From contig JBCBSU010000001.1 of NCBI GenBank assembly GCA_039818985.1, positions 1,142,367-1,206,366 on the forward strand: a stretch of DNA of 64,000 nt. The letters are read 5' to 3'. The position numbers and the translations under genes were made by a program. Shown piece by piece: positions 61,410 to 64,000 of the stretch. Positions within the stretch are counted from its first letter, which is position 1; each line of letters opens with the position of its first letter. Source of the DNA: Pseudomonadota bacterium (GTDB taxonomy: Bacteria > Pseudomonadota > Alphaproteobacteria > Sphingomonadales > Sphingomonadaceae). Under the pieces are notes generated by a model. That model was not told the origin of the DNA, made no database searches, and worked only from the letters and a program-made list of their open reading frames with translations.

Positions 61410-63422
61410 ATGCCTAAACTCACCGTAGATGGCGTAGAACTGGAAGTCCCGCAGGGCGCGACTGTGCTTCAGGCTTGTGAGCTTGCGGGCAAGGAGATTC
61501 CGCGTTTCTGCTATCATGAGCGCCTTTCTATTGCCGGCAATTGCCGCATGTGTCTGGTCGAGGTGAAGCCCGGACCGCCCAAGCCGCAGGCAAGCTGTGC
61601 GCTGCCCGCCGCCGAGGGACAGGAAATCCGCACCGACAGCGAGATGGTCAAGAAAGCGCGCGAAGGCGTGATGGAGTTTCTGCTGATTAACCATCCGCTC
61701 GATTGTCCGATTTGCGATCAGGGCGGCGAGTGCGATTTGCAGGACCAGGCCATGGCCTATGGCCGCGGCTCGACGCGCTATGAAGAGAATAAGCGCGCCG
61801 TTACCGAGAAATATATGGGCCCGATCGTCAAGACGATCATGACCCGCTGTATCCACTGCACCCGGTGCGTGCGCTTTGCCGAGGAAGTGGCTGGCGTTGA
61901 AGATATCGGCGCGATTGGCCGCGGCGAGAATATGCAGATCACCAGCTATCTCGAACATGCGGTCCAGTCAGAGCTTTCGGGCAATGTGGTCGATCTATGC
62001 CCGGTCGGGGCGCTGACCAGCAAGCCCTATGCCTTTGAGGCGCGGCCCTGGGAGCTGAAAAAAACGCTCGGCATCGATGTGATGGACGCGGTCGGCACCA
62101 ATGTGCGTTTCGACAGCCGCGGCCGCGAGGTTCTGCGGATTTTGCCGCGGGTCAATGACGATGTGAATGAGGAATGGGCCACCGACAAGACGCGCTATGC
62201 CGTGGATGGCCTGATGCGTCGCCGGCTCGACAAGCCCTATATCCGCAAGCGCGGCAAGCTGGTCGAGGCCAGTTGGGACGAAGCGTTCAAGGCGATTGCC
62301 AAGGTTGCGAAGGATGCCGGTTCCTCGGTGGCTGCCATTGCCGGTGATCTGGTCGATTGCGAAACCATGTTTGCCGCGCGTGAGCTGGTCGGGGCGATGG
62401 GCTCCAGCCTGCTCGAAGGCCGTCAGACCGGCATGGCCTATGATGTTTCCAATATGGCGGCGGTCAATTTCAATTCCGGCCTCAACGGCATCGAAACCGC
62501 CGATGCGATCCTGCTGATCGGCACCAATATCCGCTGGGAAGCGCCGCTGGCCAATACCCGCATCCGCAAGGCGATCAAGCGCGGTGCCAAGGTCTTTGCC
62601 ATCGGCCCCGAGGTTGACCTTACCTATAAGGTCGAGTGGCTCGGCGATGATCTCAAGATACTGAAACGCCTACCGAAAAAGCTCAGTGATGCGCTCAAGG
62701 CTGCGGAGCGTCCGGCGGTGATTGTCGGCGGTGCAGCGTTGGCGATTGACGGCGCACATGGCGCGGCACTCAAGCTGGCGGACAAGTTCAACATGGTCCG
62801 TGACGACTGGAACGGCTTTAACGTGCTGCATTTCTCCGCCGCGCGTATGGGCGGGCTGATGCTCGGCTATGCCCAGCCGGGCGGCATGGCGGACATTGTC
62901 GCGGCCAAGCCGAAACTGACCTTCTTCCTCGGCGCCGATGAAGTCGATTTCACCGCTTTTGCGGATAGCTTCAAGGTGTTTATCGGCCATCATGGTGACA
63001 AGGGTGCGCATGCCGCCGATGTCATCCTGCCGGCAGCAGCCTACCCCGAAAAGAACGGCACCTATGTCAATCTGGAAGGCCGGGTGCAGTTCTCCGACAA
63101 GGCAGTATTTGCGCCGGGTGATGCCCGCGAAGACTGGTCGATCCTGCGCGCGCTTTCCGATGTGCTGGGCCACAGGCTGTCGTTCGACAGCTTTGCCGAA
63201 TGCCGCGCCGCGATGGTCGTGGCTGTTCCCGAGCTCGCCGAAGAGGGCGTGATCGATTTCGCATGGGCGCCGCCAAAGCTGGACGACAAGCCGGAGGGCG
63301 TAGTGCGCTATCCGATCAGTGACTTCTACCTCACCAACGCCATTGCCCGCGCCAGCCAGACGATGCAGCGCTGCTCGGCCGAACTGCTTCATGCCGATGA
63401 TATGCTGGAGGCAGCAGAATGA
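61410..63422 (+). CDS. nuoG: NADH-quinone oxidoreductase subunit G
   Basis: A 670-residue subunit. Ferredoxin-like 2Fe-2S ligands in CYHERLSIAGNCRMC, a Cys in ASCALP, then 4Fe-4S motifs DCPICDQGGECDLQD and RCIHCTRCVRF. The C-terminal half is the molybdopterin-oxidoreductase-like fold (no cofactor expected). Two nucleotides from nuoF; stop overlaps the next small gene. Confidence 0.96.
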   Translation: MPKLTVDGVELEVPQGATVLQACELAGKEIPRFCYHERLSIAGNCRMCLVEVKPGPPKPQASCALPAAEGQEIRTDSEMVKKAREGVMEFLLINHPLDCPICDQGGECDLQDQAMAYGRGSTRYEENKRAVTEKYMGPIVKTIMTRCIHCTRCVRFAEEVAGVEDIGAIGRGENMQITSYLEHAVQSELSGNVVDLCPVGALTSKPYAFEARPWELKKTLGIDVMDAVGTNVRFDSRGREVLRILPRVNDDVNEEWATDKTRYAVDGLMRRRLDKPYIRKRGKLVEASWDEAFKAIAKVAKDAGSSVAAIAGDLVDCETMFAARELVGAMGSSLLEGRQTGMAYDVSNMAAVNFNSGLNGIETADAILLIGTNIRWEAPLANTRIRKAIKRGAKVFAIGPEVDLTYKVEWLGDDLKILKRLPKKLSDALKAAERPAVIVGGAALAIDGAHGAALKLADKFNMVRDDWNGFNVLHFSAARMGGLMLGYAQPGGMADIVAAKPKLTFFLGADEVDFTAFADSFKVFIGHHGDKGAHAADVILPAAAYPEKNGTYVNLEGRVQFSDKAVFAPGDAREDWSILRALSDVLGHRLSFDSFAECRAAMVVAVPELAEEGVIDFAWAPPKLDDKPEGVVRYPISDFYLTNAIARASQTMQRCSAELLHADDMLEAAE

Positions 63423-63709
63423 CACAATTGCCTTGGCTATTGCGTAAGTCGCATGTGATCATGTTCCTTCTCGCGCTTCTGACATTCATACTGGAAATCT
63501 ATATTGGTTACGGCATGTATCAGGAAACAAGGGCCATAACGTCTGTCGAAGATATTGGGCCTATAAACATTGAAGATGCCGTCTTGCAGCGTGCAATATT
63601 TAGTGCCTTGTTTTCGGCGACTTGGCCACTTGGCATGGGCATTCTTTTCCTCTGGTTTCAAACATTCTGGTTGCAGCGCTCGGCGCTCTTCAGCGGTGAT
63701 CCATCATGA
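63419..63709 (+). CDS. Small two-helix membrane protein between nuoG and nuoH
   Basis: A 96-residue protein with start ATG at the nuoG stop (ATGA) and stop overlapping nuoH. Helices at about 12-32 and 62-82 ([38 protein letters not shown]). I recognise no family. It is more AT-rich than the adjacent nuo genes. Possible accessory subunit of complex I. Confidence 0.72.
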   Translation: MTQLPWLLRKSHVIMFLLALLTFILEIYIGYGMYQETRAITSVEDIGPINIEDAVLQRAIFSALFSATWPLGMGILFLWFQTFWLQRSALFSGDPS

Positions 63710-64000
63710 CCGAGTTTTTTCAGTCCACTTTCGGTCTCGGTTTCGAGACGGCATGGCTGATCGCCACCATTTGCGGCATATTGCTGATCGCGCTGCCGGT
63801 GATGCTGGCGGTGGCAATGATCATCTATGTCGACCGCAAGGTAATCGCCGCCATATCACTGCGCCGCGGCCCCAATGTCGTTGGCCCGTTCGGCCTGCTG
63901 CAGAGCTTTGCCGATGCGCTCAAGGTGTTCCTGCAGGAAACCATCATCCCCTCGGGTGCCAATAAAGGCCTGTTCCTGCTGGCGCCGATCATCACCTTCA
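63706..64000 (+). CDS. nuoH: NADH-quinone oxidoreductase subunit H (partial, runs off window)
   Basis: The first 98 codons of nuoH: N-terminal helix [20 protein letters not shown], then [18 protein letters not shown] and [17 protein letters not shown], the strongly conserved quinone-cavity loop. ATG 63706 overlaps the upstream stop (ATGA). The gene continues beyond base 64000, and nuoI-nuoN presumably follow. Confidence 0.95.
   Translation, partial: MTEFFQSTFGLGFETAWLIATICGILLIALPVMLAVAMIIYVDRKVIAAISLRRGPNVVGPFGLLQSFADALKVFLQETIIPSGANKGLFLLAPIITF

Overview
The window reads as a chromosomal segment of a free-living alphaproteobacterium, most likely a sphingomonad (order Sphingomonadales). Three things point that way: the split b/b' ATP synthase, the GcrA cell-cycle regulator, and a nuo operon with extra small membrane genes. 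The protein style also fits (ParE, HspQ, DUF547, DUF2842, and a 6S RNA between zapA and the 5-formyl-THF cyclo-ligase gene). This is inference from protein families; no 16S rRNA is present. The backbone is moderately GC-rich, densely packed, and almost all housekeeping.

Layout. 1-1.4 kb: end of the F0 ATP synthase operon (atpE, b', b). 1.4-9.3 kb: uvrC, recO, leuB, a PLP dehydratase, metZ, apaG, a LysR regulator and a GNAT enzyme, mostly head-to-tail. 9.2-12.6 kb (minus): parE and an exported class-A-like serine hydrolase. 12.7-18.9 kb: two DUF547 genes flanking a pair of glycosyltransferases, then gcrA, an ABC permease and hspQ. 19.0-20.5 kb: tRNA-Ser(CGA) followed by a small accessory patch (methyltransferase plus a probable conjugation-gene relic). 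20.5-26.8 kb: envelope proteins, a K+-channel-like protein and a galactoside cluster (galK and galT divergent from a GH42 beta-galactosidase), then YceI and DUF2147 proteins.

27.0-30.7 kb is a clearly AT-rich island next to the 3' end of tRNA-Pro(CGG). It holds four tightly coupled genes: an AAA_33/zeta-like kinase, a guanylate-kinase-like protein, an unrecognised protein, and a beta-helix protein with a channel-like C-terminus. A frameshifted ArdA-like antirestriction remnant abuts the tRNA. This is my leading candidate for an undescribed, possibly anti-phage, system.

31-35.7 kb: thyA and a branched-chain 2-oxoacid dehydrogenase operon (E1alpha, E1beta, E2) with a perfect 16-bp palindrome upstream. 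35.7-43.6 kb (minus): a four-gene operon of secreted DUF11-like proteins ending in a 1697-residue outer-membrane beta-barrel protein; this is the second candidate for a new system (a surface-structure assembly locus). 43.8-46.8 kb: AI-2E transporter, tRNA-Asp, DUF2842, cyclo-ligase, 6S RNA, zapA and a small coiled-coil gene. 47-54 kb: a central-carbon cluster (tkt, gap, pgk, class I fba) with a GNAT gene, an O-methyltransferase and thiE. 54-56 kb: a small unknown gene, efp and an inositol monophosphatase. 56.1 kb to the end: nuoA-nuoH (nuoH cut by the window edge) with three additional small membrane-protein genes inside the operon.

No CRISPR array, intact insertion sequence or rRNA was seen. 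Statements about base composition are by eye.
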